A DNA stretch of 64,000 nt. Source: G965226155 sp965226155. GTDB taxonomy: Bacteria; Pseudomonadota; Gammaproteobacteria; Eutrophobiales; Eutrophobiaceae. This document shows positions 27,085 through 37,634 of the stretch, one piece after another (within the stretch, counting starts at the first letter, position 1; each line of letters starts with the position of its first letter). A model generated the notes under the pieces. The model saw nothing but the letters and a program-made list of their open reading frames with translations, did no database searches and was not told the DNA's origin. Where the stretch lies: positions 1,612,001 through 1,676,000 of the forward strand of contig OZ245331.1 in the NCBI GenBank assembly GCA_965226155.1. The letters are read 5' to 3'. Position numbers and translations under genes: made by a program.

Positions 27085-29190
27085 TCAGGTTACCAGGTTT
27101 GATATATTTGCAACCCGGTTTGTCAGATTTGCTACCTCATGCAAAAGAGCAAATCGATTTATTTTCTGATCATTGTCTTCAGTATTGACCATAACATTAT
27201 CAAAGAATTTGGTAACGGGTCCGTGAAGTTGGGCTGTTAATATTAAAGCTTGACCAAAATCACCGGCTCCTATTAATGTATCAACCTGTTGTCGAATTAA
27301 ACGAGTTGATCTTAGTAACTGCTTTTCCGAGTCTTCCAACATTAAGGCCTCGTCGGCAAGCAAAACATTATTCTTAGCATCTGATTTATTAATTATATTT
27401 CTGATTCGTTTATCTGCTTCAGATAATCCAGCTGCTTCTGGAAGAGTAATAAATTTTTTTACAGCTTCTAATCTATCTAGATATTCATGTGGATTTGGAT
27501 TTAGATTAATGACAGATTCAACCTCTAAAACAGAATATCCCTGTTCCTGTAAATAATATTTTGCTCTTTCTGTAATAAAATTCTTTGCCTCGACAAAATT
27601 TTTGATAACAGATATCGACCCGGATTGGTGTGTTGATATCAATACATGATCTGGATATAAATTATGAGAATATTTTAAAAGATCAGAAAGATCTAACTCT
27701 AGATTATAATGAATAATAATTCGCAAAATACCTATGGCAGCTCGTCGCACACCAAAAGGATCCTTTTGTCCTGTTGGGATATGACCAATTCCGAATATTC
27801 CAATTATCGTATCAATCTTGTCAGCAATTGCCAGCACCTGACCTGTTGAAGATACGGGAAGTCTGTCCCCAGAATAGCGCGGCAGATATTGCTCATCTAT
27901 GGCACCAGCAACCTCATCGGATTCACCATTATGTAGTGCGTAGTATCGCCCCATTACACCTTGTAATTCAGGAAATTCTCCAACCATGTCTGTCAGCAAG
28001 TCACATTTGGCGATGTGTGCTGCTCTTTGTACAGGTTGTGGATCAATGTTTAGCTTACTTGCGATGTATACTGCCAGTTTTTCCACACGATTAGATTTGT
28101 TTGCAACAGACCCCAGTTGCTTCTGGTAAACAACATCCTTGAGTGATTCGTAATAGGATTCCAGTGATTTGCTACAGTCTCTTTGCCAGAAAAACTCTGC
28201 ATCTGTCAGTCGAGGATGAATTACCCGTTCATTACCCGTCCTAACTACATCAGGGTTTGTACTTTCAATATTTGAAATAGTAATAAAACTATTAATTAAA
28301 TCGTCTCCAGCATGGTTGGTAATGGGAAAATATTTTTGATGGTCCTGCATGGTGGCAATCAGCACCTCATCTGGCAGAGTCAGAAATTTTTTATCAAAAC
28401 CACCTGTTAATACAACCGGCCATTCGACCAGCGCCGTCACTTCATCCAGTAGTTCTGGTTCAATTACCGCTTTGCCGCCGCATTTAGTTGCCGCATCAAT
28501 GACAATGTTTTGTATAATTGATCTTCGATCATCAAAATCCGCAATCACATATCCCTTGTCTTTAAGTTTGGTGCAATAGCTTTTAGCCGATGACAGGGTT
28601 ATTCCTCTAGGATAGTGAAACCGGTGCCCATACGTTTTATTTCCGGAATGCGTTCCCAGAATATTCATGGAAAGGACATCACTGCCAAAAAGAACAACAG
28701 ACCAGTGTATAGGTCTGACAAAATCAATTTCCAGATCACTCCAGCGCATTTTCTTCGGTACAGGCAACTTCATCAGTGCACTATTAATAATTTCAGGTAG
28801 TAACTCTGACGTTAGTCTGCCAGTTTCTTTGACGGTGTAAGAAAGCCAGCTTCCTTTATCAGTTTCATGTGTATTTAGATCTTTTACATCTACATTACAG
28901 GAACGTGCAAACCCTTGCGCCGCCCTGGTTGGGCTTCCATTGTTATCAAATGCAGCTGTAAGGGCAGGGCCGCGTTTATCGATTTGCGTGTTGTCCTGAG
29001 CTATTACTAATTTATTTATAATGACAGCTAGTCTGCGCGGGGTTGCATACCAGTGATATTCTTTATGTCCCAGCACATTAGCATCCAGTCCGGCATGAAT
29101 CTCATTTGCAAATGATTGACCAAGCCGTTTTAGCGCCTTTGGTGGCAGTTCTTCAGTTCCAATTTCGATTAATAAATCTTTTTTTCTCAT
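27085..29190 (-). CDS. glyS: Glycine--tRNA ligase, beta subunit
   Basis: The 701-residue beta subunit of tetrameric alpha2beta2 GlyRS, holding tRNA-binding and an HD-like domain. It starts LLIEIGTEELPPKAL, the family hallmark, and keeps DKRGPA and the C-terminal anticodon-binding part (VMVNTEDNDQKINRFALL). glyQ is 36 bp upstream. Confidence 0.96.
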   Translation of the reverse strand: MRKKDLLIEIGTEELPPKALKRLGQSFANEIHAGLDANVLGHKEYHWYATPRRLAVIINKLVIAQDNTQIDKRGPALTAAFDNNGSPTRAAQGFARSCNVDVKDLNTHETDKGSWLSYTVKETGRLTSELLPEIINSALMKLPVPKKMRWSDLEIDFVRPIHWSVVLFGSDVLSMNILGTHSGNKTYGHRFHYPRGITLSSAKSYCTKLKDKGYVIADFDDRRSIIQNIVIDAATKCGGKAVIEPELLDEVTALVEWPVVLTGGFDKKFLTLPDEVLIATMQDHQKYFPITNHAGDDLINSFITISNIESTNPDVVRTGNERVIHPRLTDAEFFWQRDCSKSLESYYESLKDVVYQKQLGSVANKSNRVEKLAVYIASKLNIDPQPVQRAAHIAKCDLLTDMVGEFPELQGVMGRYYALHNGESDEVAGAIDEQYLPRYSGDRLPVSSTGQVLAIADKIDTIIGIFGIGHIPTGQKDPFGVRRAAIGILRIIIHYNLELDLSDLLKYSHNLYPDHVLISTHQSGSISVIKNFVEAKNFITERAKYYLQEQGYSVLEVESVINLNPNPHEYLDRLEAVKKFITLPEAAGLSEADKRIRNIINKSDAKNNVLLADEALMLEDSEKQLLRSTRLIRQQVDTLIGAGDFGQALILTAQLHGPVTKFFDNVMVNTEDNDQKINRFALLHEVANLTNRVANISNLVT

Positions 29191-29226
29191 TGCACTAAAT
29201 TAGCGTGAATTAAAATTTGCCAACTG

Positions 29227-30108
29227 TCACAACTTGCATAACGGAAAGTCCAGATCTTCTCGCTTATCGTAATAAGCCCTGGCGACTGAACTGGCAAGAC
29301 TCCTTACCCTAAGTATATATCGCTGTCTTTCTGTAACTGATATGGCATGTCGCGCATCTAGCAGATTAAATGTATGTGATGCTTTAAGAACCATTTCATA
29401 GGCGGGCAGAGGGAGCCCTAATTCAATTAATGATTGGCATTGCTTTTCAAATTCATCAAATTGATCGAACAATATTTTTGTGTCCGCAATTTCAAAATTA
29501 AATTTAGACATCTCCACTTCATTTTGATGATAAATGTTACCGTAGCTTACTGAACCTGCAGGAGACTCCGTCCATGTTAAATCAAAAACATTATCAACAT
29601 TCTGTAAATACATCGCTATGCGTTCGAGTCCATAGGTAATTTCCCCAGATACTGGTTTACAGTCCAATCCTCCAATTTGCTGGAAATAAGTAAACTGCGT
29701 AATCTCCATGCCGTTCAGCCAGACTTCCCACCCTAGCCCCCATGCTCCCAGCGTCGGTGATTCCCAATTGTCTTCTACAAATCGGATATCGTGTACCAAC
29801 GGGTCGATACCAAGCTGCTTAAGCGAGTCGAGATAAATGTTCTGGATTTCATCAGGCGATGGTTTCAACAAAACCTGAAACTGGAAGTAATGCTGAAGCC
29901 TGTTCGGATTATCGCCGTAACGACCGTCTGTTGGCCGGCGGCAAGGCTGTACATAGGCCGTGTTCCAAGGTTCCGGTCCGATGGCGCGAAGAAAGCTAGC
30001 TGGATGAAACGTTCCGGCGCCGACCTCAATATCAAGAGGCTGTTGGATAACGCAGCCACGATCAGACCAATATCGTTGCAACCGGAATATAAGCTCCTGA
30101 AATGTCAT
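29227..30108 (-). CDS. glyQ: Glycine--tRNA ligase, alpha subunit
   Basis: The 293-residue catalytic alpha subunit, a class II synthetase. Visible are TFQELIFRLQRYW at the start, GAGTFHPAT-like GAGTFHPASFLR, YVQPCRRPTDGRYGDNPNR and the glycine-site GLERIAMYLQ. First gene of glyQ-glyS-plsC. Confidence 0.97.
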   Translation of the reverse strand: MTFQELIFRLQRYWSDRGCVIQQPLDIEVGAGTFHPASFLRAIGPEPWNTAYVQPCRRPTDGRYGDNPNRLQHYFQFQVLLKPSPDEIQNIYLDSLKQLGIDPLVHDIRFVEDNWESPTLGAWGLGWEVWLNGMEITQFTYFQQIGGLDCKPVSGEITYGLERIAMYLQNVDNVFDLTWTESPAGSVSYGNIYHQNEVEMSKFNFEIADTKILFDQFDEFEKQCQSLIELGLPLPAYEMVLKASHTFNLLDARHAISVTERQRYILRVRSLASSVARAYYDKREDLDFPLCKL

Positions 30109-30405
30109 TGTGTCGTCGTATCGCTGTCGTGAGTCGGAATTAATGAATTATGCTGAAGCCTTGTTTTGGCGTGAAGTATAACGTGTAGTGGGAATCTTGG
30201 GTACGTAATTACTGAAGAGTCACATGAACCGGTGTTCCTGGCAAGATGGGAAGTTTAATATTGCTGGCGTTTAAAGAACGGATGTTATATCGAGCTTGAC
30301 TCTTCAATCTCTCTATCCGGCTTCACGTCTTTCTTCAAATCATCATGTTTTTTTACGAGTGTGTTGTATTCAAAATCTGAAACAATATAGACCAAGAAAG
30401 AAAAT

Positions 30406-31263
30406 TCAATTTCTTTTCAAGCGGTATAGTGCCGAGATATCTTCACCACCGTGGCCTTGCTCCATCAGCACTTCATAGTCCGCTATGGTCATGACAGCTA
30501 ACGGCAGTGAAAAATCTTTGTTTTGCTCAGCCATATCCATACAAATTTTCAGATCTTTGTGGTGTAGGCTGACTTTAAATCCCCTCTCATATGACCCTGC
30601 AAGCATAGTTTGCCCGCGATGATCAAGAAACCAATTTCCAGCAGCTCCAGTTGCAATCGCTTGCAATACACTATCCATATTTAGTTCCATCGTCTCACCA
30701 AACGCCAGTCCTTCGGTGACTGCCTGGTTAATGCCAGCGCAAAGGATCTGGTTAACGGCTTTGCAAGCTTGTCCGCTGCCCGTCGGTCCAATATGCACTA
30801 TCTTATTTCCTATGAATGATAAAATCGGGTTCACTTTTTCCATCACCGATATATCTCCGCCGACCATGAGGGTGAGTGTGCCGTTTTTTGCACCTTCGAC
30901 ACCTCCAGTCACTGGGCAATCTAAAAACCCTGCACTGCGTTGCTGTAAAAGTGATGCTACTTTTTTCGCTGTTAAACTGCTCACTGTTGACGTGTCGACG
31001 ACAATGGTCTCTGGTCGGATACTAACAATGACCTGATCTAAGATCTCTAATACGTCATTGTCTTTCGAGACGCAGACTATTATCAAATCACATGTTTCCG
31101 CTAAGTCTTCTATGGTAGGTGAGATACTAACTCCCGTTTTAGTTGCAAAATCGTCGGCCTTTGCCCGTGTTCTGTTCCATACTCTGTGTAATTGTCCTGC
31201 TTTATGCAGGTTCAAGGCCATGTTGGTCCCCATTGCGCCAAGTCCGATCACGCCAGTATTCAT
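30406..31263 (-). CDS. Beta-hydroxyacid dehydrogenase (3-hydroxyisobutyrate/tartronate semialdehyde type)
   Basis: NAD(P)-dependent dehydrogenase of 285 residues. The N-terminal Rossmann motif is GLGAMGTNMALNL, the substrate motif DCPVTGGVEGAKNGTL, and the catalytic lysine is in QACKAVNQI. The family includes 3-hydroxyisobutyrate, tartronate semialdehyde and succinic semialdehyde reductases; sequence alone does not choose. The 297 bp between it and glyQ hold no gene I can support. Confidence 0.88.
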   Translation of the reverse strand: MNTGVIGLGAMGTNMALNLHKAGQLHRVWNRTRAKADDFATKTGVSISPTIEDLAETCDLIIVCVSKDNDVLEILDQVIVSIRPETIVVDTSTVSSLTAKKVASLLQQRSAGFLDCPVTGGVEGAKNGTLTLMVGGDISVMEKVNPILSFIGNKIVHIGPTGSGQACKAVNQILCAGINQAVTEGLAFGETMELNMDSVLQAIATGAAGNWFLDHRGQTMLAGSYERGFKVSLHHKDLKICMDMAEQNKDFSLPLAVMTIADYEVLMEQGHGGEDISALYRLKRN

Positions 31264-31480
31264 CTATATTACTCCGCCTATAAGAGTGAATTTACAATAG
31301 AGTAGCGAACTCAGCAGCTAGTCGCCAGACTTTAATATTAAGGTTTATAGATGGTGAGAGTCCTGCGTGTTGTGTTATAAAAAACGAAGATAGGGAGGTA
31401 ATGTAGGTCGTAATCATTGATGCAACCCTATCATTATAAGACCACCGGCTTAGATGTCTGCAGTGATTAGGATTTGATAG

Positions 31481-32395
31481 TTATGACAATAATCTGGTTT
31501 TATACCTTGTCATGAATTGATCACATCTTTCGAGGAATGCCAACGTATTTTTTGGCATAGGTATCCGAATGCTGACATGGCAGTTAATCAGATCTTCGCC
31601 GTCTTGAATTAGATTAAGTCCTCTGCGTGCCAGGGCCTGTTCCCGCCTGGTGTGTGTTTCGGGAAGTTTTGCTTTCGCCATGGTTATTCTGTCAGATGCA
31701 CCAACGAAACGGGCCCAGATTTCGATTATATGTGTATCACTGCGAAGTGTCTCAATCGCAAGTTTTGCACTTTCTCTTAGATCCTTGATGTCCGGTAGCA
31801 AGTGAGAAAACAGTGGTGTATCTTCAAATATTGAATTCAATTTGTCTGTAATAGCATCAATTTCATTCATGGTTTGCGCCACCTTGATGTAGCGTGATTC
31901 CAGGAATTTTTCTGCAGGCACAGAAAATGCCTTAAATGGTTCGCCCCATAATTCATCCAGTCCTTCTGTTGCAGATATTGGCCGAATATATTGACCATAA
32001 TCCAGTGCCCCCATGAAACATTGGCCACATTCCTTGAACAATTCATTATCAGAATTTACTTTTACGCCCATTTCTTCCAGTTCAACTATATGGGTTAATA
32101 TCTCTGAGCCGCGGTTCAACAACGCGCCGGCCAACATGGCGGCTAGAACACGCTTACGTGAAGGCTCAGTTTCTGATTCGTATGCGGCACGTACTTCAAT
32201 CAACTTATAACTAGGCGTGTTAATCCCATGCTCGGTGTGATGAAATACTCTTCGAGTTAGATGATCGATTAAATTTTTCTTGTAGGTCAGGTTATCGGGA
32301 ATATCATAATAGCGGATCCAATATCCGTCGAAGTAGATACGATCCTCACCGTCAATTTTTTTAATCGTTCCATTTAAGACTTCGTCTAGCATCAC
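31481..32395 (-). CDS. Hypothetical protein, likely operon partner of shc
   Basis: I do not recognise this 304-residue soluble protein. The N-terminal 60 residues are beta-rich (GEDRIYFDGYWIRYYDIPDN); the rest is helical with several charged helices, an ECGQCFMGALDYGQY segment and a basic C-terminus. No signal peptide or membrane helix. It starts 34 bp after the squalene-hopene cyclase stop on the same strand, so it is probably co-transcribed and may serve hopanoid metabolism, but that is only context. Confidence 0.75.
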   Translation of the reverse strand: MMLDEVLNGTIKKIDGEDRIYFDGYWIRYYDIPDNLTYKKNLIDHLTRRVFHHTEHGINTPSYKLIEVRAAYESETEPSRKRVLAAMLAGALLNRGSEILTHIVELEEMGVKVNSDNELFKECGQCFMGALDYGQYIRPISATEGLDELWGEPFKAFSVPAEKFLESRYIKVAQTMNEIDAITDKLNSIFEDTPLFSHLLPDIKDLRESAKLAIETLRSDTHIIEIWARFVGASDRITMAKAKLPETHTRREQALARRGLNLIQDGEDLINCHVSIRIPMPKNTLAFLERCDQFMTRYKTRLLS

Positions 32396-32429
32396 TCGAA
32401 AGAATTAATAAGGGTGAAGTTGATTCCTA

Positions 32430-34487
32430 TTATGAACGGAGGGTTTGCAGCGGACCCAAATCTATTTTTCCGGAATCACGAATGATTTGTTGCTTGGACG
32501 GTTGATCTTGTTGAAACTGACGATATAGGCCGAGTGCCCATAATGGAAAATAATAACTGTAGCCGTGGTATCGTAAATAAAAAACACGCGGGAATCCCGT
32601 GCCAGTATAAGGTTTCTCTTCCCAGCCATGTTTTGGTTTATAATTGCGGATCAGGTAATTTACTCCACGTTCAACGCTCTCAGAGTTACCTTCACCGATG
32701 GTGATCAGCCCCATGAGTGCCCAAGCTGTTTGCGATGCGGTGCTTGTTCCCTTACCCACTAAAGCGGCATCGTCATAGGATGTGCATTCTTCTCCCCATC
32801 CCCCATCATTGTTTTGGATACTTTTCAGCCAGTCGATTGCTTTTTGAATATAGGGTTGGTGAAGATCTTCTCCCAGTAAGCCGAGTGCTAAGAGAACCGA
32901 AAATGTACCGTAAATATAATTTACGCCCCACCTGCCAAACCAACCACCACATTCTTTCTGGTCACGCTTAATGAACTCTAAACCGCAAGCAATTGGCTTG
33001 AAGTCACGTTCATAACCAAGCATGGCCAACATTTCTATACATCGAGCAGTCAGGTCTGAAGTACTCGGGTCAACAAGTGCTCCATGATCAGAAAATGGAA
33101 TGTTGTTGAGGTATTCATGATGATTATTGATATCAAAAGCGCCCCATCCTCCGTCAGAATTCTGCATCCCAATTGTCCAGTTGACTGCTTGAGCGATACG
33201 CTTGCGTTTGTCGGGATGTTTATGTGCACCGACACGTAATAAGGCCATTACCACCATGCTGGTATCATCGACATCCGGATAAGAATCATTTTCGAACTGG
33301 AATGCCCAGCCAGCGCTTTCCAGATCTGGTGCTTGAACGGACCAGTCACCGCGAATGAATACTTGTTTATCAAACAACCAGTCTGTAGCCGGTTTAATTG
33401 CTGGGTGATGATCTTGCATTCCCGCTTCTGAGAGTGCACTCAAGCTCAAGCAGGTATCCCAGACTGGTGAAACGCAAGGTTGGACATAGGATTCTTTTTC
33501 ATTCTCAACTACCAGGTCTTCAATGGCCTTGATTCCTCGCACCATATCGGGATCGTTTAAGTCACTACCAGATACTTTGAGGGCCATCACCGCATTCGCC
33601 ATGGCAGGATAGATGGCCCCATTACCTCCTTCGCCACGCATATGGTCACGCACCCATTCTTCACACTTTTTCAGTGATATTTTTCTTAGCCAGAAGGGGA
33701 CAAGTTTCTGTAGTATTTTTAGACATCGATCCACAAATATAAACAGGTTCCGAATTAAATTTCCTTTTCTGAATTTATCAATATGCTTTAGTTTTTCAGG
33801 TCGTTTGATAAACAATTCAGAAATTCCAAGTGCTTGATCAAATTTATGAATAGGCCTGTATGCTAACAAGATGAGGAGAGGAACAATCACACATCGGGAC
33901 CAATATGACACCCTAGTTAGATTAAATATCCACCATTTAGGGGACCAAATGATTTCCACAGGCATGGCAGGTACAGTGCGCCAGGGTAGTTGTCCAAATA
34001 TCGCTAGGGTGATCCGGGTGAAGACATTGGCATTTTCTGCGCCGCCGTGAGAGATTATCCATGACTTAGCTTTTTGCATATGATCAGTTTGTGGATCATG
34101 TCCTGTAATCTTAAGGACAAAATATGCTTTGACAGTTGCACTGATATTTCCTGGGCCGCTTTCGTATAACGACCAGCTGCCATCATCTAACTGATGAGTA
34201 AGTATGTAGTCTGCTAGCCTCGCATGTCTATCATGATCAACAGTACCCATGAAATACTGATACAAAATATATTCAGCAGGTATGGTCGTATCTGCTTCAA
34301 GGTCAAAATGCCAGTACCCATCTGTAAATTGACGATTAAGTAATTCAGTGCCCGAATGTGCGAGAGTGCGCATTACGGGATCAGTTTTAGTTACGGGGGC
34401 GAACAGATTATTATCAGTGCCAATTAATCTGCCTACAGATTGCTTGGTACTTAATTCCTCAATGGTAATTGTTCCAGGTTCTTTCAT
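32430..34487 (-). CDS. shc: Squalene-hopene cyclase
   Basis: A 685-residue class II terpene cyclase turning squalene into hopene or hopanol at the membrane. The proton-donating motif DVDDTS is at residues 405-410, and QW repeats recur (QNSDGGWGAF, QNNDGGWGEE, QTAWALMGL, others). A hydrophobic segment about residues 190-212 fits the membrane-contact region. No other hopanoid (hpn) genes are in view apart from the unknown gene downstream. Confidence 0.96.
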   Translation of the reverse strand: MKEPGTITIEELSTKQSVGRLIGTDNNLFAPVTKTDPVMRTLAHSGTELLNRQFTDGYWHFDLEADTTIPAEYILYQYFMGTVDHDRHARLADYILTHQLDDGSWSLYESGPGNISATVKAYFVLKITGHDPQTDHMQKAKSWIISHGGAENANVFTRITLAIFGQLPWRTVPAMPVEIIWSPKWWIFNLTRVSYWSRCVIVPLLILLAYRPIHKFDQALGISELFIKRPEKLKHIDKFRKGNLIRNLFIFVDRCLKILQKLVPFWLRKISLKKCEEWVRDHMRGEGGNGAIYPAMANAVMALKVSGSDLNDPDMVRGIKAIEDLVVENEKESYVQPCVSPVWDTCLSLSALSEAGMQDHHPAIKPATDWLFDKQVFIRGDWSVQAPDLESAGWAFQFENDSYPDVDDTSMVVMALLRVGAHKHPDKRKRIAQAVNWTIGMQNSDGGWGAFDINNHHEYLNNIPFSDHGALVDPSTSDLTARCIEMLAMLGYERDFKPIACGLEFIKRDQKECGGWFGRWGVNYIYGTFSVLLALGLLGEDLHQPYIQKAIDWLKSIQNNDGGWGEECTSYDDAALVGKGTSTASQTAWALMGLITIGEGNSESVERGVNYLIRNYKPKHGWEEKPYTGTGFPRVFYLRYHGYSYYFPLWALGLYRQFQQDQPSKQQIIRDSGKIDLGPLQTLRS

Positions 34488-34684
34488 TTTTATATGATGG
34501 GCAGAAATACAGTTCTATTGATAGATGTTAAGTCGTGCACTGTCGGTTTCGTTCAACTTAATCTATTCTTAATTTGAGAGAGCTACATAGGAATTGTTCA
34601 TAATCAGAGTGAATTCCGAAGGCAGAAATAGATCGTGAAATAAATCGTTGAATTGCGCCTTAAATTATCAGCACATTCTATTCT

Positions 34685-34822
34685 TTAAGTATGATTTATC
34701 AAGTTTTTCCTTAGCGTTTCAAACGGCTTGTGAACTGTCTCCAAGTAATCTGTTAATTCCCGACCTATCACTGTGAGAATAACGATCAATTCTTGCTTAA
34801 ACCCCGAGATGTTATCCATCAT
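34685..34822 (-). CDS. Possible small protein, 45 aa
   Basis: A short frame with tandem ATG codons preceded by AAGGTGATGG-type sequence. The peptide (GFKQELIVILTVIGRELTDY in its middle) would be an amphipathic helix. The region 34488-34980 otherwise contains no gene I can support; it separates shc from the divergent SIMPL remnant and should hold their promoters. Weak evidence. Confidence 0.22.
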   Translation of the reverse strand: MMDNISGFKQELIVILTVIGRELTDYLETVHKPFETLRKNLINHT

Positions 34823-34980
34823 GGTTATCCCATCACCTTTTGGGTTGCTGATAATCAGGAGATTGCTTATGCTGCATAGCAGCATAAGGGTATCTTAGTG
34901 CATTCATTCAGTCGCCAGACCCAGCATGTTTAGATTATGATGTTTCCCCGTTTTTCAATCTGGCAAAAGAGGTCAATCTG

Positions 34981-35674
34981 ATGGCGAAAGCTTGACTTAC
35001 AGGACTCCTAATTTCCCTCTGCTTGTTGTCCCCGACAGTTCAAGGTGATAATGATCAAGTTCTGTTTAACCAGGTATTTATCGATGCCCAGGTTGAACGT
35101 GACGTAGAAAATGATCAGTTGAGTGTCACTATGGTGGTCGAGCATGAGGGCAACCAACCTGACGACATCGCCAGAAAAGTCAATAAAGACATGCAGTTGG
35201 CGCTGAATCTAGCGAAGACTCGTAAGGGGATTGAAGTCGGAACAGGGTCTTATCAGACATACCCGGTATATAAGGTTTGGATTATTGTCGGATGGCGTGC
35301 GACTCAGGAATTGCAATTACGAAGTGTAAACATATCCGAGCTGACCGAACTAGTTGGCGAGTTACAGAAGAAATTACAAGTCAGACAGATGAGTTTTTCA
35401 CCGACAAAAGAAACGCGTGTCAAAATTGAAAATGACTTGATCAATGAAGCGATGGAGGCATTTAAAGATAGGATCAATATTATAAAAACCCATATGGATA
35501 ACAAGGATTACCCGGATTGTCGATTTACGTATCAATACCGGGCAAGCACAACCAATTATCTATCAGGAAAGGATGATGGCTATGACAACGACCCGAATAG
35601 CAGATGCCCCGGCGACGGAAGCGGGAACAAGCAAGGTTGTCATTACTATCTCAGGCAGTGTGCAGTTTTTCTGA
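34981..35674 (+). pseudogene. SIMPL-domain (DUF541) periplasmic protein, two lesions
   Basis: Reads as a complete SIMPL-family gene only after two repairs. An ATG at 34981 with AGAGG upstream opens MAKA, then a TGA (34993-34995) interrupts what continues as a good signal peptide (LTGLLISLCLLSPTVQG). At 35511-35513 an extra C in CCC shifts the frame: the protein should go from NKDY to RIVDLRINTGQ and end EAGTSKVVITISGSVQFF at a TGA (35672-35674), which is the conserved SIMPL ending. As it stands the start is lost and the C-terminus is nonsense. A TTG at 35023 could open a truncated form. Confidence 0.8.
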
Positions 35675-35711
35675 CTTAGGAAAAAGCAATTTGGTTTAAA
35701 GAAATTTTCTA

Positions 35712-36980
35712 TTAGATCTTTTCCATCGTTTTTTCAGCGGCATCAATTGTTCTAGCTATATCATCATCACTGTGGGTAATGGAAACAAATCCAGTTTCAA
35801 AGGCAGATGGTGCTAAATAGATATTTTTCTCCAGCATGCCATGAAAGAATTTCTTAAAATACGCCAGATTACAGTCGTTGACATGAGCGAATGAAGTTAC
35901 TGGAGAATGTTTGGTGAAGAACAGCCCGAACATGCCACCTACATGATTAAACGTTAGCGGAATGTCCTTGAGTTGTGCGGCTTCAGCAATTCCAGTGACC
36001 AGTGCTTCAGTCTTGTTACTTAAGGATTTAAAAAAACCAGGACGAGATATTTCGTGCAGTGTAGTTAGGCCGGCTGCCATAGCTACTGGGTTTCCAGATA
36101 GGGTGCCAGCTTGGTACACAGGTCCATCGGGTGCGATGTGATTCATGATTTCTTCACGGCCACCAAATGCGCCAACAGGCATTCCGCCACCAATGACTTT
36201 ACCGAGTAAGGTTAGATCTGGCGTTATATTATAGAGTTCCTGTGCCCCACCCAACGCAACCCGGAAACCAGTCATCACTTCGTCAAATATCAGGATACTT
36301 TGACTACTCCGGCACAGGCTTTGTAGAGTCTCAAGGAACTCCATACTAGCAGGAACACAATTCATATTTCCTGCTATTGGCTCAACGATTACACACGCAA
36401 TTTCGCTTCCATATTTTTCAAACACTGTGTGTAGGTGTGAGGTTTCGTTGTATGACAGAGTAATGGTGTGTTTTACGAGGTCAGTTGGGATACCGGGTGA
36501 AGTGGGGACACCAAGAGTTAGAGCGCCTGAGCCCGCTTTTACCAGCAGTGAATCAGCATGACCGTGGTAGCAGCCCTCAAATTTGATAATTTTATTTCTA
36601 TCTGTAAATCCCCTGGCTAGTCGGATAGCACTCATGGCTGCTTCCGTTCCGGAATTAACCATACGTACTTTCTGAATACTTGGCATAAGTTCATGAATCT
36701 TTTCTGCCATCTGGATCTCAATTTCAGTCGGAGCGCCGAAACTTAGACCGTTATCTACAGCATCATGGACTGCCTGTATCACAGCTGGATGAGCATGACC
36801 TAAGATCATGGGACCCCATGAACCAACGTAATCGATGTATTGCTTATCATCAATATCATAAAGATATGGCCCGTTGGCCCGTTTAAAAAAAACAGGTTCT
36901 CTATCAACGGACTTAAATGCCCGTACCGGTGAGTTGACACCACCTGGCATGACTTTCATTGCACGTTTGAAAAGTCCCAT
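35712..36980 (-). CDS. hemL: Glutamate-1-semialdehyde 2,1-aminomutase
   Basis: PLP enzyme making 5-aminolevulinate in the C5 pathway of heme synthesis, about 422 residues. Conserved PGGVNSPVRAFKSV, YHGHADSLLVKAGSG, DEVMTGFRVALGGAQ and the PLP lysine in TLLGKVIGGGMPVGAFGG are visible. The ATG at 36980 is chosen; a TTG at 37001 overlaps the thiE stop and would add seven residues. The order thiD-thiE-hemL is common in related bacteria. Confidence 0.95.
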   Translation of the reverse strand: MGLFKRAMKVMPGGVNSPVRAFKSVDREPVFFKRANGPYLYDIDDKQYIDYVGSWGPMILGHAHPAVIQAVHDAVDNGLSFGAPTEIEIQMAEKIHELMPSIQKVRMVNSGTEAAMSAIRLARGFTDRNKIIKFEGCYHGHADSLLVKAGSGALTLGVPTSPGIPTDLVKHTITLSYNETSHLHTVFEKYGSEIACVIVEPIAGNMNCVPASMEFLETLQSLCRSSQSILIFDEVMTGFRVALGGAQELYNITPDLTLLGKVIGGGMPVGAFGGREEIMNHIAPDGPVYQAGTLSGNPVAMAAGLTTLHEISRPGFFKSLSNKTEALVTGIAEAAQLKDIPLTFNHVGGMFGLFFTKHSPVTSFAHVNDCNLAYFKKFFHGMLEKNIYLAPSAFETGFVSITHSDDDIARTIDAAEKTMEKI

Positions 36981-36990
36981 TATGTTCGTA

Positions 36991-37626
36991 TCATGATCCA
37001 ATTAAGTTGTTAAATTTTTTAACATTATCTGCCGGGTTAGCCGATAGATATACACTGCTTATTACTGCAAGCAAGTCAGCACCTGCTTTGAGTATTGGCA
37101 TGCAGTTCGCTGATGTTATTCCACCTATAGCAATAACTGGGATATCATAGTTTTGTTTGAGCTGTGTAATCAAATCGGGTGATGCCTTAACGGTCTCATC
37201 TTTGGTGGTCGTTGGAAACATTGCACCAATAGCCACGTAATCTGCACCTTCTATTACTGCCAACTGAACTCTCTCGAAGTCGTTATTACAAGAAACACCA
37301 ATTAATACATCGTTTCCCAAGCGGTCACGAGCTTTTTTGCATTGGCTATCATCGCTACCAAGATGCACACCATCAGCCCGTAGCTCCAAAGCTAGATCAA
37401 CATCATCGTTAATAATTAGCGGAGTATCATACTGGTGGCAAAGTCCAAGCAGTACTGATGCTTCTCGAAATCGTTGGTCACTATCAGCATTTTTATTTCG
37501 GTATTGCAATAGGCTGATTCCCGTTTCAAGCACCTGTTTCGATATCGAAACGAGCTCAGAGAAATCAAGATGGGTATGTTCTGTTATGACATACAGACCT
37601 TTCCTTATTGTTTGTCTAACTCGCAT
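36991..37626 (-). CDS. thiE: Thiamine phosphate synthase
   Basis: A 211-residue TIM-barrel enzyme joining HMP pyrophosphate and thiazole phosphate. The signature regions are SLLQYRNK, LIINDDVDLALELRADGVHLGSDD, IGVSCNN and IAIGGITSANC. It lies 8 bp after thiD and next to hemL, apparently one operon. Confidence 0.95.
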   Translation of the reverse strand: MRVRQTIRKGLYVITEHTHLDFSELVSISKQVLETGISLLQYRNKNADSDQRFREASVLLGLCHQYDTPLIINDDVDLALELRADGVHLGSDDSQCKKARDRLGNDVLIGVSCNNDFERVQLAVIEGADYVAIGAMFPTTTKDETVKASPDLITQLKQNYDIPVIAIGGITSANCMPILKAGADLLAVISSVYLSANPADNVKKFNNLIGS

Positions 37627-37634
37627 GACGTTAT

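Noticed and set aside
30300..30405. Minus-strand frame with a charged peptide after the dehydrogenase stop
   Set aside because: About 35 codons, only a TTG start, no ribosome site and no family.
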